Shown here piece by piece: positions 27,635-36,775 of a DNA stretch of 64,000 nt. Source of the DNA: Bradyrhizobium guangzhouense (lineage in GTDB: Bacteria; Pseudomonadota; Alphaproteobacteria; Rhizobiales; Xanthobacteraceae); contig NZ_CP030053.1 of NCBI RefSeq assembly GCF_004114955.1, positions 1,798,001 to 1,862,000 of the forward strand, written 5' to 3'. Position numbers and translations under genes: made by a program. Position 1 is the stretch's first letter. Each line of letters starts with the position of its first letter. The notes beneath the pieces are model-generated. The model ran no database searches and had not been told where the DNA came from. It saw only the letters and a program-made list of their open reading frames with translations.

Positions 27635-27661
27635 CGGAGTGTGTTGAGAGAGCGAGGCGTA

Positions 27662-28270
27662 TCACGCGGCCTCCTTCGACTGGCCCAGCCATTGCCGCAC
27701 CCGTGCATCGGGGTCGGCATTTTGGGTGACGTCGGACACCACCGCGATGGAATCCGCGCCGGCGGCAAAGATCTCGGCGGCATGCTCGAACTTGATGCCG
27801 CCGATCGCGACCAGCGGGATGGGGCCGATGCGCTTCTTCCATTCCGTGATCTTGGCAATGCCCTGCGGTTCGAAGCGCATGGATTTGAGCGTGGTGAAGA
27901 AGATCGGGCCGAGCGCGACATAGTCGGGCTTGGCCTCGAGCGCCGTTTCAAGCTCCGCGTCGTCATGGGTGGAGACGCCGAGCGAGAGGCCGGCTTCGCG
28001 GATCGCCTTGAGATCGGCGTCGGCAAGATCCTCCTGGCCGAGATGCAAATATTTCGCGCCGGCGACGATCGCCGCGCGCCAATAATCGTTCACGACCAGC
28101 TTGGCCGGCGTTCCCTTGGTGATGGCGAGCGCATCGGTGACGATCTGCAAGGCTTGCGCGTCGTCGAGATTTTTCGCGCGCAGCTGGATGGTGCCGACGC
28201 CGAGCTTTGTCAGGCGTTCGACCCAGGCCAGGCTATCGACCACAGGATAAAAACGATCAGGATACGGCAT
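27662..28270 (-). CDS. thiE: Thiamine-phosphate synthase
   Basis: This is a 202-residue TIM-barrel enzyme joining HMP-PP and thiazole-phosphate. Motifs are [40 protein letters not shown] and [13 protein letters not shown], all in order. The start [12 protein letters not shown] at 28270 overlaps the thiG end by 14 bp. A longer reading to 28312 adds a Pro-rich stretch lying wholly in thiG. It acts in the cytosol within the thiO-S-G-E-C operon. Confidence 0.93.
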   Translation of the reverse strand: MPYPDRFYPVVDSLAWVERLTKLGVGTIQLRAKNLDDAQALQIVTDALAITKGTPAKLVVNDYWRAAIVAGAKYLHLGQEDLADADLKAIREAGLSLGVSTHDDAELETALEAKPDYVALGPIFFTTLKSMRFEPQGIAKITEWKKRIGPIPLVAIGGIKFEHAAEIFAAGADSIAVVSDVTQNADPDARVRQWLGQSKEAA

Positions 28271-29039
28271 GCCAGAACGGGGTCCCAACGACAGGGGTGG
28301 AGGGGGAGGCAAAATCGCGGGCGTTCATCAGCCCGGCTTCATAGGCGGTGCGGCCGGCCTCACAGCCGAGGCGGAAAGCCCTGGCCATCGCGACGGGATC
28401 GGCGGCCTTGGCGATGGCGGTGTTGAGCAGCACGGCGTCATAGCCGAGCTCGAGCGCCTCGGCGGCGTGCGAGGGCGCGCCGATGCCGGCGTCGACCACC
28501 AGCGTGATGTCGGGCAGGCGCTCGCGCAGCAGCTTGAGCGCGTCGCGATTGATGATGCCCTTGGCACTGCCGATCGGCGCGGCCCAGGGCATCACGACCT
28601 TGCAGCCCGCATCGACCAGGCGGTTGGCCACCGAGAGATCCTCGGTGCAATAGGGGAACACTTCAAAGCCGTCCTTGATCAGGATGGTGGCGGCTTCGAC
28701 CAGGCCGACGACATCGGGCTGCAGCGTGTCGTTGTCGGCAATGACTTCGAGCTTGATCCAGGACGTGCCGAACAATTCGCGCGCGAGCTTTGCGGTGGTG
28801 ACGGCCTCGCGCACGCTGCGGCAGCCGGCGGTGTTCGGCAGCACCGTGACGTCGAGTTCGCGGATCAGCTTCCAGAACGCGTCCCCAGTCTTGCCGCCGG
28901 CGGATTCGCGCCGCAGCGACACCGTGACGATGTTCGAGCCGGAGGCGCGGATCGCGTCCTGCATGATCGCCGGCGAGGGATAGAGCGCGCTGCCGATCAG
29001 CAGGCGGGAGGCGAAGGTCTTGCCGTAGAAGGTCACCAT
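28257..29039 (-). CDS. thiG: Thiazole synthase
   Basis: This 260-residue enzyme forms the thiazole ring from deoxyxylulose phosphate, glycine-derived imine and ThiS thiocarboxylate. The Schiff-base Lys is in [11 protein letters not shown], and the phosphate loop segments are [12 protein letters not shown] and [13 protein letters not shown]. The start [16 protein letters not shown] is preferred over an upstream ATG because the family begins here. ThiO next door would supply the glycine imine, typical of aerobic bacteria, so ThiH is not expected. Confidence 0.95.
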   Translation of the reverse strand: MVTFYGKTFASRLLIGSALYPSPAIMQDAIRASGSNIVTVSLRRESAGGKTGDAFWKLIRELDVTVLPNTAGCRSVREAVTTAKLARELFGTSWIKLEVIADNDTLQPDVVGLVEAATILIKDGFEVFPYCTEDLSVANRLVDAGCKVVMPWAAPIGSAKGIINRDALKLLRERLPDITLVVDAGIGAPSHAAEALELGYDAVLLNTAIAKAADPVAMARAFRLGCEAGRTAYEAGLMNARDFASPSTPVVGTPFWHAVS

Positions 29040-29064
29040 GTGGGAGGTGTCTCCTTGAATGACG

Positions 29065-29187
29065 CTGTCATCCCCGCCTAGTGCGCAATTGCGCACGGGG
29101 GGCGGGGATCCAGTACGCCGCGGCGGCGCGGCTGGAATCGTGAAGCCGCGGCGTACTGGATCGCCCGGTCAAGCCGGGCGATGACAG
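29065..29187. repeat. Palindromic intergenic repeat, family A (copy 3), inside the thi operon
   Basis: This 123-bp element lies between thiS and thiG. It begins CTGTCATCCCCGCC, contains GTGCGCAATTGCGCAC, CCAGTACGCCGCGG and GTACTGGATCGCCCGGTC, and ends CCGGGCGATGACAG. Together with the copy at 27532 it divides the operon into three blocks. Confidence 0.83.
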
Positions 29188-29215
29188 CGGAGTGTGAGGC
29201 GGGCGCTTCATCCCA

Positions 29216-29413
29216 TCACCCTCCCTGCCGCGGCGTGATGATCTCGATCTCGTCGCCGGCCTTCAGGCTCGTCTCGGCCCAGCGGCTCTTCGGCACGACG
29301 TCGTAGTTCAGCGCGATGGCGAAATGCGTGCCCTCGTAGTCGAGCTCGGCGAGCAGCGCATCGACGCTGGCGGAACTGATCTCGCGTTGCTCGCCATTCA
29401 CGATCACGCGCAT
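29216..29413 (-). CDS. thiS: Sulfur carrier protein ThiS
   Basis: This 65-residue ubiquitin-like protein begins MRVIVNGEQREI and ends PRQGG. The C-terminal Gly-Gly is adenylated and turned into a thiocarboxylate that delivers sulfur to ThiG. It overlaps the thiO end by 10 bp. No thiF gene for the adenylation step is in the window. Confidence 0.95.
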   Translation of the reverse strand: MRVIVNGEQREISSASVDALLAELDYEGTHFAIALNYDVVPKSRWAETSLKAGDEIEIITPRQGG

Positions 29414-30414
29414 TGCATCACCTCATTGTCGATCTGGCCGCGCTCGACGAAGTTGAGCGTCAGCTCGGCGAGGGCCGGGGCGATCAGGAAACCGTGGCGG
29501 TAGAGCCCGTTGACGCTGATCTTGCCGCCGCGCACGCCGATGCGCGGCAAATTGTCGGGATATGCAGGGCGAAGGCCGGAGCCGAATTCGACGATGCGCG
29601 CCTCCCCGAAGGCCGGGTGCACGGCATAGGCGGCGCCCAAGAGCTCCAGCGCGGAGCGGACGGACACGCCGGTGTCCTCGGCCTCGATCGAGGTCGCGCC
29701 CAGCATGAACAGATTGTCCTCGCGCGGGATCACGTAGAGCGGCCAGCGCGGATGGATCAGCCGCACCGGGCGGGACAGCTGCACCTCGGAGGTCTCGATC
29801 AGGATCATCTCGCCCTTGACGCCGCGAAGCTCGCTTTGCTCCTCGCGCGCGGACAGGCCGCGGCAGTCGATCACCAGGCCGTCGAGGTCGGCCGATGAGA
29901 CGTCGCTGCCGAACTTGATGGTGCCGCCGGCGGCCTTGATGCGCGCGTGCAGCTGCGGCAGCACGCGGCGGGGCTCGACATGGCCTTCGGCCGGGAAGAA
30001 CAGCGCATCGCGGAAACGGCCTTCCAGCGACGGCTCGAGCGCGGCGAGGCCGCTGGCATCGAGCCGGCGATGGCCGTCGGTCATGCGGGCAAAGCGCTCG
30101 AAATCGTTGCGCTCGCGCGGATGGGCGACGACGAGCGAGCCGTTGAAGGGGGTGTCGGGCAGCTCGCGCCGCCAGATGTCGAGCGAGCGCAGGCCAAGCC
30201 TAGAGATGATGGGTTCGGCGACCTCCGCCTCGCAATAGGGCGCGAGCATGCCGCCGGCCCAATGGCTGGTGGCATCGGTCATGTCGGCGTCACTGCGCTC
30301 GTGTAGGGTCACGGCGTGGCCGGCCTGCGCGAATAACAGCGCCTGCCAGGCTCCGGCTATGCCTGCGCCGATGATGGATACCGGGGAATCCGGTCGATTG
30401 GTCGTCTGCAACAT
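29404..30414 (-). CDS. thiO: Glycine oxidase ThiO
   Basis: This 336-residue FAD-dependent amine oxidase of the DAO fold oxidises glycine to the imine used by ThiG. The dinucleotide motif GAGIAG is at about residues 16-21. SHWAGGMLAPYCE, EGHVEPRRVLPQL and the C-terminal NGLYRHGFLIAPAL are typical. It is the first gene of the operon and begins a few bases after the TPP aptamer, so the riboswitch probably acts on its translation start or on early termination. Confidence 0.94.
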   Translation of the reverse strand: MLQTTNRPDSPVSIIGAGIAGAWQALLFAQAGHAVTLHERSDADMTDATSHWAGGMLAPYCEAEVAEPIISRLGLRSLDIWRRELPDTPFNGSLVVAHPRERNDFERFARMTDGHRRLDASGLAALEPSLEGRFRDALFFPAEGHVEPRRVLPQLHARIKAAGGTIKFGSDVSSADLDGLVIDCRGLSAREEQSELRGVKGEMILIETSEVQLSRPVRLIHPRWPLYVIPREDNLFMLGATSIEAEDTGVSVRSALELLGAAYAVHPAFGEARIVEFGSGLRPAYPDNLPRIGVRGGKISVNGLYRHGFLIAPALAELTLNFVERGQIDNEVMQCA

Positions 30415-30417
30415 CCC

Positions 30418-30544
30418 TGTCCCTTCGCCGGCATGACCCGGATCAGGTTCAAAGGGTCACCGCGGTCCTGGACATGCTTGCTGAAGTGCAGGCCTGCCCG
30501 TTTAGCGGTATCTCAGCTCCTCCTCGGAGCACCCCTCGGAACAG
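30418..30544 (-). promoter_or_regulatory. TPP riboswitch (THI element)
   Basis: On the minus strand the conserved blocks are in order: GGGGTGC, GAGCTGAGATACC, CCCTTTGAACCTGATC, then GGGTCATGCCGGCGAAGGGA. This is the thiamine-pyrophosphate aptamer. It ends only a few bases before the thiO ATG, and no T-run terminator follows, which favours control of translation initiation. Binding of TPP should turn the operon off. Confidence 0.95.
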
Positions 30545-30548
30545 CTCT

Positions 30549-30577
30549 AATGTAGGCTAGTGGGGCGGGGTGGTCAA
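30549..30577 (-). promoter_or_regulatory. Sigma70-like promoter of the thi operon
   Basis: On the minus strand TTGACC (30577-30572) and TACATT (30554-30549) are separated by exactly 17 bp. The expected start of transcription falls just before the TPP aptamer, which fits the riboswitch being at the very 5' end of the message. Confidence 0.7.
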
Positions 30578-30595
30578 CGCGTTAGCCACAGAGCA

Positions 30596-30697
30596 GTCAT
30601 TCCGGGATGGTGCGAAGCACCAAGACCCGGAATCTCGAGATTCTCAGGTGCGCAAGGGCGCACCATAGTTCGATGTTTCGCATCGCCCCGGAATGAC
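30596..30697. repeat. Palindromic intergenic repeat, family B (copy 2)
   Basis: This 102-bp element starts GTCATTCCGGGATG and ends CATCGCCCCGGAATGAC, with inner GGTGCGCAAGGGCGCACC. It lies between the thi promoter and the stop codon of the transglycosylase gene, 3 bp from that stop. Confidence 0.8.
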
Positions 30698-30700
30698 GGA

Positions 30701-31246
30701 TTATTCGCGAGGAACCTGCGCCCGCGCGTTGCGGACGTGCTGGGTGAGCTTGCGATGCGGCGCGGCGCCGAACATCGGCTGCGGATTGCCGTCCGGCTCG
30801 ATCTGAGGCTCGAAGCTCGCCTGCCGCACCATTTCCTGACGCTGCCGCTTTGCAGCGTAGTAATAGCCGCCCGCGAAATAACGCACGGCTCGGTCATGGT
30901 CGCCATTGGCGGCGTGATAGGCGCCGGCGAGGTATTTCACGGCATAGGTGAGATTGGTGTTGGGGTCGCGCAGGCCGCTCGCATCGCCGGTGTAGCCGAG
31001 GCCGCGGGCCGTCGCGAGCTTGATCTGCATCAGCCCGATGGTGCCGCCACGGCCGACCAGGCCGGGCTGATAGCGGCTCTCGCGCATGATGACGCGATGC
31101 ACCAGCGCCTCCGGCACGCCGTTGGCACGCGCATGCATCGCCACCATCTCGGCATAGTCGGCCTGGCCTGCGATTGCGGCGTGCGACGACATCAGTGACG
31201 GCATCAGTCCTGCCGCGAGCAACGCGGCAACGCGTAAAATTTTCAT
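30701..31246 (-). CDS. Lytic transglycosylase (SLT family)
   Basis: This 181-residue exported protein starts MKILRVAALLAAGLMPSL with a signal peptide and GAGGAAT upstream. The SLT domain shows the catalytic Glu in VIMRESRYQPGLVG, then GTIGLMQIKLATARGLG and the typical NLTYAVKYLAGAY. It cleaves peptidoglycan glycan strands. The short catalytic-only form is typical of remodelling enzymes. The basic C-terminal tail (PHRKLTQHVRNARAQVPRE) ends next to the palindromic repeat. Confidence 0.88.
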   Translation of the reverse strand: MKILRVAALLAAGLMPSLMSSHAAIAGQADYAEMVAMHARANGVPEALVHRVIMRESRYQPGLVGRGGTIGLMQIKLATARGLGYTGDASGLRDPNTNLTYAVKYLAGAYHAANGDHDRAVRYFAGGYYYAAKRQRQEMVRQASFEPQIEPDGNPQPMFGAAPHRKLTQHVRNARAQVPRE

Positions 31247-31470
31247 CGATATATTCCTCGGCAGAACTGACCCGCACCCGTGCGCGTTAGGCCGTGGGAA
31301 CACGGCGATGATGTGGCGAAACGCCGCCACCGGCGATTTTCGCCGAGCCGTCGCTTTTACGACTCAAACGTGGGGTAGGTCCGGAGCCGGCGGAGTGCCT
31401 TACGCGACAGCAGGTCTGTCCGTTCGTGCTTCGCCCAAAAATCGCACCAACAGCATTCGGGAGGACGTCC

Positions 31471-31671
31471 ATGACCCGAGCAGACATCGGCGACATCCCC
31501 ACGCAGAACCCGTGCGCACAATGCGGGACACCGATCGCGCAGCCCGACTGGATCGAGCCTGGCGAGGGGCGGGTCTCCTATCTCTGGACATGCCACGCCT
31601 GCAATTATCGCTTCGAGGCGATCGCGATCTTCGACGAGTCGGCCGTCGAATATCCGCCGCTCGCGGCTTAA
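31471..31671 (+). CDS. Small zinc-ribbon-like protein
   Basis: This 66-residue protein has Cys pairs NPCAQCGTP and WTCHACNYRF, spaced about 22 residues apart, as in rubredoxin-like zinc ribbons. GGGAGG lies six bases before the ATG. There is no membrane segment. The stop overlaps that of the convergent histidine kinase by a few bases. It probably binds one Zn; the role is unknown. Confidence 0.75.
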   Translation: MTRADIGDIPTQNPCAQCGTPIAQPDWIEPGEGRVSYLWTCHACNYRFEAIAIFDESAVEYPPLAA

Positions 31672-32993
31672 GCGGCCAGCCGCGGCTGCTGCCATATCGG
31701 CAATTGCATCCGCACGATCAGCCCGTGCGGCTGGCGGTCGTGCAGCGACAGCTCGCCGCCATGGGCGAGCGCGATCGCGCGCGCGATCGACAGGCCGAGG
31801 CCGAAGCCGGTGGAATCGTCCATGGTGCGCGCGTCGTCGCCGCGCACGAACGGCTCCAGCATCTCCTGCTTGCGCGCGTCCGAAATGCCGGGGCCGTCAT
31901 CCTCGACGTCGATGACGAGTTCCGTGCTGGATACATCGAGGCGGATCGTCACCACGGCGCCGAAGCGCACCGCGTTCTCGACGAGGTTGGTGACGCCGCG
32001 ATGCAAATCGTCGGGACGCGCGGCCGCTGTCGCAGACGGCGGGCCGTCATAGTGCACGACATGGCCCATGTCGCCGAACTGGTCGGCGATGAGCTGCAGC
32101 GTGCTGGCGATATCGACCAGCGTCACCGCTTCGATCTTGCGGTCGTTGCGCAGCAGCGACAGCACGCTCTCCAGCATCGAGCGCATCTGGTCGAGGTCGA
32201 TCAGCATCCGCTTGCGGTTGCCTTCGTCCTCGATGAACTCGGCGCGCAGGCGCAGCCGCGTGATCGGCGTGCGCAGATCGTGGCTGATCGCCGCCAGCAT
32301 CTTGGTGCGGTCCGACATCAGCCGCGCAATGCGCTCATGCATGCGGTTGAGCGCGCGGGCCGCCGAGCGGATCTCTTCCGGACCGCGCTCGGGCAGTGGA
32401 TCGGCAGTCCCATCCAGGCTGAAATTCTCGGCCGCCCTGGCAAAGGACGACAGCGGCGCCGCCAGCGCGCGCGCGGCCCACAGGCCGAGCACGGTGATAC
32501 AGATGAAAGCCGTCATCAGCGTCACCAGCCACGGTGCACCCCAGAACCACGGCCGCGGGCCGTTCTGGACATGGCCTGCGATCACGCTGCCGTCGGGCAA
32601 TTCCACGCCGATGCGATGGGCATCGCCCTCGGGCGCGAGCTGCACCACCTTGTAGCCGCGGGCGAGATGGTGGCGGATGCCACGCAAATGCTGGGCCTCG
32701 CTGTCGTTGACCGTCGCCGCCGTGCCGGGCGGCAATGTCTCGAGCTCGAGCTTCGGAAAGGCGCGCGCGAGATCTGCGATCAGGCGCGGCCGGTCGTCGG
32801 GCCTTGCCGAGCCGAGCAGCAACGCGGCATCGGTCAGTTGATGCGCGCCATCAGGCGGGCTGTCCGGGCGGTCGGGGCGGCTGAGCAGGAAGGCGGTGGT
32901 GACGACGAGGTGCAGCGCGACGGTCGAAGCCAGCACCAGCGCGGCGATCTGTCCGCCGATGCCCTTGAGGTGAAAGAACCCGAACGGCCGCAT
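31668..32993 (-). CDS. Sensor histidine kinase (EnvZ-like)
   Basis: This 441-residue inner-membrane sensor has TM1 at about residues 13-37, a periplasmic region, TM2 at about 152-175 and a HAMP-like linker. The HisKA H-box is AISHDLRTPITR (His about 238). The ATPase boxes follow: NLVENAVRFG (N), DVEDDGPGI (G1) and TGFGLGLSIARAIA (G2). It should phosphorylate the response regulator encoded 15 bp upstream on the same strand. The stimulus is unknown. Confidence 0.92.
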   Translation of the reverse strand: MRPFGFFHLKGIGGQIAALVLASTVALHLVVTTAFLLSRPDRPDSPPDGAHQLTDAALLLGSARPDDRPRLIADLARAFPKLELETLPPGTAATVNDSEAQHLRGIRHHLARGYKVVQLAPEGDAHRIGVELPDGSVIAGHVQNGPRPWFWGAPWLVTLMTAFICITVLGLWAARALAAPLSSFARAAENFSLDGTADPLPERGPEEIRSAARALNRMHERIARLMSDRTKMLAAISHDLRTPITRLRLRAEFIEDEGNRKRMLIDLDQMRSMLESVLSLLRNDRKIEAVTLVDIASTLQLIADQFGDMGHVVHYDGPPSATAAARPDDLHRGVTNLVENAVRFGAVVTIRLDVSSTELVIDVEDDGPGISDARKQEMLEPFVRGDDARTMDDSTGFGLGLSIARAIALAHGGELSLHDRQPHGLIVRMQLPIWQQPRLAA

Positions 32994-33008
32994 CGTCTCG
33001 AAGCCCCT

Positions 33009-33750
33009 TTAGTTGCTCGGGGGCGCGGCAACCGCTTCCGTTCTGGGCGTAAACAGGTAGCCGCCGGAACGCACCGTCTTGATCATGATGGGATCGGCCG
33101 GGTTGGGCTCGATCTTGCGGCGGATGCGGCTGACCAGCACGTCGATGGAGCGCTCGAACGAACCGGTGTTGCGGCCTTGCGTGAGGTCGAGCAGGCTGTC
33201 GCGCGACAGCACGCGGCCGGGACGCTCGCAGAACGTCCTGAGCAGGTCGAACTCGGCGCTGGTCACCGCGACGCGGGCGCCTTCCGGATTGCGCAGCTCG
33301 CGCAGGCGCAAATCGATGCGCCAGCCTTCGAAGGAGAGTGTCGAGGCGCCCTCGATGGAGCTTGCGGCCTGTGCGGAGGCCTGACGCCGCAGCACCGCGT
33401 TGATGCGGGCGAGCAGCTCGCGCGGATTGAACGGCTTCGGCAGGTAGTCGTCCGCGCCCATCTCCAGGCCGACGATGCGGTCGACGTCCTCGCCGCGGGC
33501 CGTCAGCATGAATGATCGGCGTCTGCGCCTCGGAGCGCACCTTCCGGCACAGGCTGAGGCCGTCTTCGCCGGGCAGCATGACGTCGAGGATGATGAGATC
33601 AACGCGGTGGTCGGCCATGGCACGCGACATCTCGCGGCCATCGCTCACGGCGGTGACGTTGCAGGAGTTGTTGCGCAGATATTTCGCAATCAACGTCCGG
33701 GTTTCGCGATCGTCCTCGACGACCAGGATGTTGGGAGAAGGAATGGCCAT
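33009..33750 (-). pseudogene. OmpR-family response regulator with a one-base frameshift
   Basis: The receiver domain reads NILVVEDDRETRTLIAKYL with phospho-acceptor Asp56 in LIILDVMLP, in one frame from 33750. At 33511-33512 an extra base (plus strand ATGAATGATC instead of the expected ATGATGATC) breaks it. The continuation MLTARGEDVDRIVG, the receiver Lys in DDYLPKPFNP and the whole winged-helix domain (RRKIEPNPADP...GGYLFTPR) are in another frame, ending at 33009. Apart from that base the gene looks intact. It may be a true recent mutation or a sequencing error. Confidence 0.88.
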
Positions 33751-33931
33751 GGGCCTTGTTTGTCCAAGATTCGGGCCAAAAGGCGAAGTTTATTGTTTCA
33801 GTGTGTTTCCGGGCGAATTTTCGCAACACCTCGCAACGACGGCGTCGTCGTGCGGCAAGCTCTCGTTAAGCCCGTTAACCATACCGTGGCGCAGTTGCGT
33901 ACGAAACCCCGCAAAAACCACGGTGCACTCA

Positions 33932-34510
33932 ATGACTTCGATTTCGGCGGCCTCCGCCAGTAATTACCAATCGCCGCTTCAGCGGCTACAGCAGGAATTG
34001 CAATCAGAGGTGTCGGACGGCACGATCTCGTCGTCCGATCAATCCACTCTCACGACCGCCCTGCAGGACATCGATACGGCGCTCCAGCAGAGCCGGTCCA
34101 GCGATCAATCCAGCGGCACCAAGCCGTCCAAGGACGGCCTGAAATCCAAGATCGACGACCTCATCTCCAACGAGGTCTCGAACGGCACGCTGACGTCGAG
34201 CCAGGCCGATGAGCTGAAAGGCGTGTTTCAGTCTGCCTTCGCCAAGGGACCGGGCGGTCCCGGCGGTGCCGGCGGCCCGCCTCCCGGTCCGCCGCCCTCG
34301 GACGACGGCTCTTCGGATTCTTCGACGTCGTCGACGGACCCGGCGAGCAGCAGCTCGACCGACAGCAGCACGGCGAAGATCCTCGAGCAGTTTCTTCAGG
34401 CGCTGCAGCAGTCGCAGTCTTCGTCGAACTCGTCATACGGCGCCAACGGCAGCGCGACGAGCGCGACCGGCACGGACATCTCCGCGCTCCTGATCGACTA
34501 CAAGAGCTGA
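33932..34510 (+). CDS. Hypothetical Ser-rich low-complexity protein
   Basis: This protein is about 192 residues from MTSISAASASNYQSPLQRL. Two similar N-terminal motifs (LQSEVSDGTISSSDQSTLTT and LISNEVSNGTLTSSQADELK) suggest an internal duplication. A Gly/Pro stretch (GPGGPGGAGGPPPGPPP), a long Ser/Asp/Thr tract and a Gln-rich helix follow. No signal peptide or good ribosome site is visible, so the start is uncertain. Function is unknown. Confidence 0.6.
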   Translation: MTSISAASASNYQSPLQRLQQELQSEVSDGTISSSDQSTLTTALQDIDTALQQSRSSDQSSGTKPSKDGLKSKIDDLISNEVSNGTLTSSQADELKGVFQSAFAKGPGGPGGAGGPPPGPPPSDDGSSDSSTSSTDPASSSSTDSSTAKILEQFLQALQQSQSSSNSSYGANGSATSATGTDISALLIDYKS

Positions 34511-34724
34511 CCTGAGCGACGCAGGTCGGCGCGTTCCTCGCCGCGAACATGCTTCATCCCAGGGCGCATGATCGTCGGCGGGGAACTGTGCGTCTCGCAC
34601 GTTCCAGGAACCTTTCGTCGCGGCGCAACGCCGCAATGGCGCACGAAATTGCCGCACGCGAGGAACTGTGCGTGTCCGTCGCTGTTCTCTCCGCACAAGT
34701 TTTCTGCTGAAGGAGAGGACAACA

Positions 34725-35249
34725 ATGTTGATGAAATCGATCGCCGCCGGCCTTGCCGGCACCGCTTTGCTTGCGACCGTTGCGTTTGCGCAAAATCCCG
34801 CTGCCACCGAGAAGTCGCCAACCGCTTCGACCGCGACCACAACGACGACGAGCGCGTCGGGTGAATGGCGGACCTCGAAGATGGACGGCGTCAAGGTCTA
34901 CAACGAGGCCAACGAGAACATCGGCTCGATCAACGACCTGCTGATGGACAAGAGCGGCAACATCAAGATCGCCGTGATCGGCGTCGGCGGCTTCCTCGGC
35001 ATGGGCGAGCATCTCGTCGCCGTGCCCTACGAGAAGCTGAAATTCGTCAACGAGGCGGTGGCCTACACCGGCACGAACCCGAACGCCAAGCCCGCCGGCA
35101 CGACCACTGGCGCGGCGACCGGCACCACCGAGACCAAGACGACCACGACCACGACCTCGTCCTCGTCGAAGTGGTATCCTGATCACGCCGTGTTCAACGC
35201 GACCAAGGATCAGCTGAAGGCCATGCCCGAGTTCAAGTACTCGGAGTAA
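34725..35249 (+). CDS. Exported PRC-barrel domain protein
   Basis: This 174-residue protein starts MLMKSIAAGLAGTALLATVA with AGGAGAGGAC upstream; the signal peptide is cleaved near AFA. The PRC-barrel is the segment from MDGVKVYNEANENIGSINDL to AVPYEKLKFV. It is flanked by Thr-rich linkers coded by repeated ACC/ACG triplets. PRC-barrel proteins of this exported type are common in rhizobia; their role is not established. A hairpin terminator follows. Confidence 0.82.
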   Translation: MLMKSIAAGLAGTALLATVAFAQNPAATEKSPTASTATTTTTSASGEWRTSKMDGVKVYNEANENIGSINDLLMDKSGNIKIAVIGVGGFLGMGEHLVAVPYEKLKFVNEAVAYTGTNPNAKPAGTTTGAATGTTETKTTTTTTSSSSKWYPDHAVFNATKDQLKAMPEFKYSE

Positions 35250-35275
35250 CCTAGACCACGTGATTGCTTAATCGA

Positions 35276-35303
35276 AGCGCGCCCGGTTTTCTCCGGGCGC
35301 GCT
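35276..35303 (+). terminator. Hairpin terminator after the PRC-barrel gene
   Basis: AGCGCGCCCGG pairs perfectly with CCGGGCGCGCT over the loop TTTTCT, 26 bp after the stop codon. The following GTCGTGTCTTT is only moderately T-rich. Confidence 0.7.
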
Positions 35304-35315
35304 GTCGTGTCTTTC

Positions 35316-35428
35316 GTCATTGCGAGTAGCCAGCACAAAATGCGAAGCGATTTTGTTCTGGCGACGAAGCAATCCAGAGCTATCTCCGCGGATGCATTTC
35401 TGGATTGCTTCGCTGCGCTCGCAATGAC
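35316..35428. repeat. Palindromic intergenic repeat, family C (copy 1)
   Basis: This 113-bp element has ends GTCATTGCGAG and CTCGCAATGAC. The inner inverted pair is GAAGCAATCCAGA / TCTGGATTGCTTC. It contains an extra short hairpin, AAAATGCGAAGCGATTTT. Other copies lie at 49974 and 53291. Confidence 0.82.
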
Positions 35429-35445
35429 GGAGGATAGAGCCCGCC

Positions 35446-36654
35446 TCACTTCACCAGCGGGCAGCCGCCCTTGTCGAGCGGGCGGAAGGCTTCGTCGCCG
35501 GGCACGGTGGCGATCAGCTTGTAGAGGTCCCACTCGCCCTTGGACTCCTCGGGCTTCTTCACTTCGTACAGATTCATGTCGTGGACCATGCGGCCGTCGA
35601 TCCGGATCTTGCCGTTCTTGGCGAAGAAGTCATTCACCGGCGTCTTGCGCATCTGCTCCATCACCTTCGGCGCTTCGTCGGTCTTGATGGCCTCGATCGC
35701 CTTGAGATAGTGCATGGTGGCCGAATAGAGGCCGGCCTGGATCATCGTCGGCATGTGGCCGACCTTCTCGTTGAAGCGCTTGGAGAAGGCGCGGGTCTCG
35801 TCGTTGGTGTCCCAATAGAACGCGTCGGTGATGATCAGGCCTTGCGTCGCCTTGATGCCGAGCGAGTGAACGTCGGTGATTTCCATGAGCAGCGCGATCA
35901 TCTTCTGGCCGCCCTGGGTCAGGCCGAATTCGGCAGCCTGCTTCAGCGCATTGGTGGTGTCGCCGCCGGCATTCGCCAGCGCGACCACCTTGGCCTTCGA
36001 GGCCTGGGCCTGCAGCAGGAAGGACGAGAAGTCCGACGAGTTGAGCGGATGGCGAACGTCGCCGAGCACCTTGCCGCCGCTCTCCTTGACCACGTTGGCG
36101 GCGTCGCGCTCGAGCGCCTGGCCGAAGGCGTAGTCGGCCGTGACGAAGAACCAGGTGTCCTCGCCGCGCTTGACCATCGCCTTGCCGGCGACGTTCGACA
36201 GCGCGTAGGTGTCGTAGGTCCAGTGCACTGTGTTGGGCGAGCAGGCGACGCCGGTGATGTCGGACGAGCCGCCGCCGGAATTGAGGTTGATCTTGTTCTT
36301 CTCGCGCGTCAGCGCCGAGATCGGCAGCGCGACCGAGGAGGTCGGCACGTCCAGGACGGCGTCCACCTTCTCGTTGTCGTACCAGTTGCGGGCGATGTTG
36401 ACGCCGACGTCGGGCTTGTTCTGGTGGTCGGCGGACACGACCTGGATCGGCACGCCCGCGACCTTGCCGCCGTAATCGGCGACGGCCATCTCGACGGCGG
36501 CCAGCGAACCCTTCCCGGTCGCGTCGGCGTAGAGGCTCGACATGTCCGTGAGCACGCCGAGCTTGACGACGTTGTCGGAAATCTGCGCCTGCGCCGTGCC
36601 GCTGCTTGCGGCGACGGCGAGACCGGCCGCGACCGCGGCGATGAGTTTGTGCAT
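35446..36654 (-). CDS. ABC transporter substrate-binding protein (LivK-like)
   Basis: This 402-residue periplasmic binding protein of the branched-chain amino acid/amide class starts MHKLIAAVAAGLAVAASSG with AAGGGAG upstream. VKLGVLTDMSSLYADATG is the first strand and ligand loop, DHQNKPDVGVNIARNWYDNE and WFFVTADYAFGQALERDA are the usual core blocks. No permease or ATPase genes of the Liv type adjoin it, so it is an orphan component. The ligand is unknown. Confidence 0.88.
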   Translation of the reverse strand: MHKLIAAVAAGLAVAASSGTAQAQISDNVVKLGVLTDMSSLYADATGKGSLAAVEMAVADYGGKVAGVPIQVVSADHQNKPDVGVNIARNWYDNEKVDAVLDVPTSSVALPISALTREKNKINLNSGGGSSDITGVACSPNTVHWTYDTYALSNVAGKAMVKRGEDTWFFVTADYAFGQALERDAANVVKESGGKVLGDVRHPLNSSDFSSFLLQAQASKAKVVALANAGGDTTNALKQAAEFGLTQGGQKMIALLMEITDVHSLGIKATQGLIITDAFYWDTNDETRAFSKRFNEKVGHMPTMIQAGLYSATMHYLKAIEAIKTDEAPKVMEQMRKTPVNDFFAKNGKIRIDGRMVHDMNLYEVKKPEESKGEWDLYKLIATVPGDEAFRPLDKGGCPLVK

Positions 36655-36775
36655 GGAGTTTCTCCCTTGGCGTTGTTGTTTGGGCTTTGTTGCGGGGACT
36701 GTTCTAGCCACAAATCGACGCGCGGGCAAAGGCGGGGAGATGGGATGTGGGGTGGGAAAATAGGTAGGGCTCTGC

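Noticed and set aside
28270..28312. Longer start for thiE
   Set aside because: The extension is Pro-rich, wholly inside thiG, and precedes the conserved family start.
30418..30544. Cobalamin riboswitch or tRNA-like fold in front of thiO
   Set aside because: The blocks GAGCTGAGATACC and CCCTTTGAACCTGATC are specific to the TPP aptamer.
31308..33515. 735-codon plus-strand open frame
   Set aside because: It is antisense to the histidine kinase and response regulator, with no domain pattern of its own.
34511..34724. Small gene between the Ser-rich protein and the PRC-barrel gene
   Set aside because: Open frames are short, lack ribosome sites, and are upstream extensions of the PRC-barrel frame.
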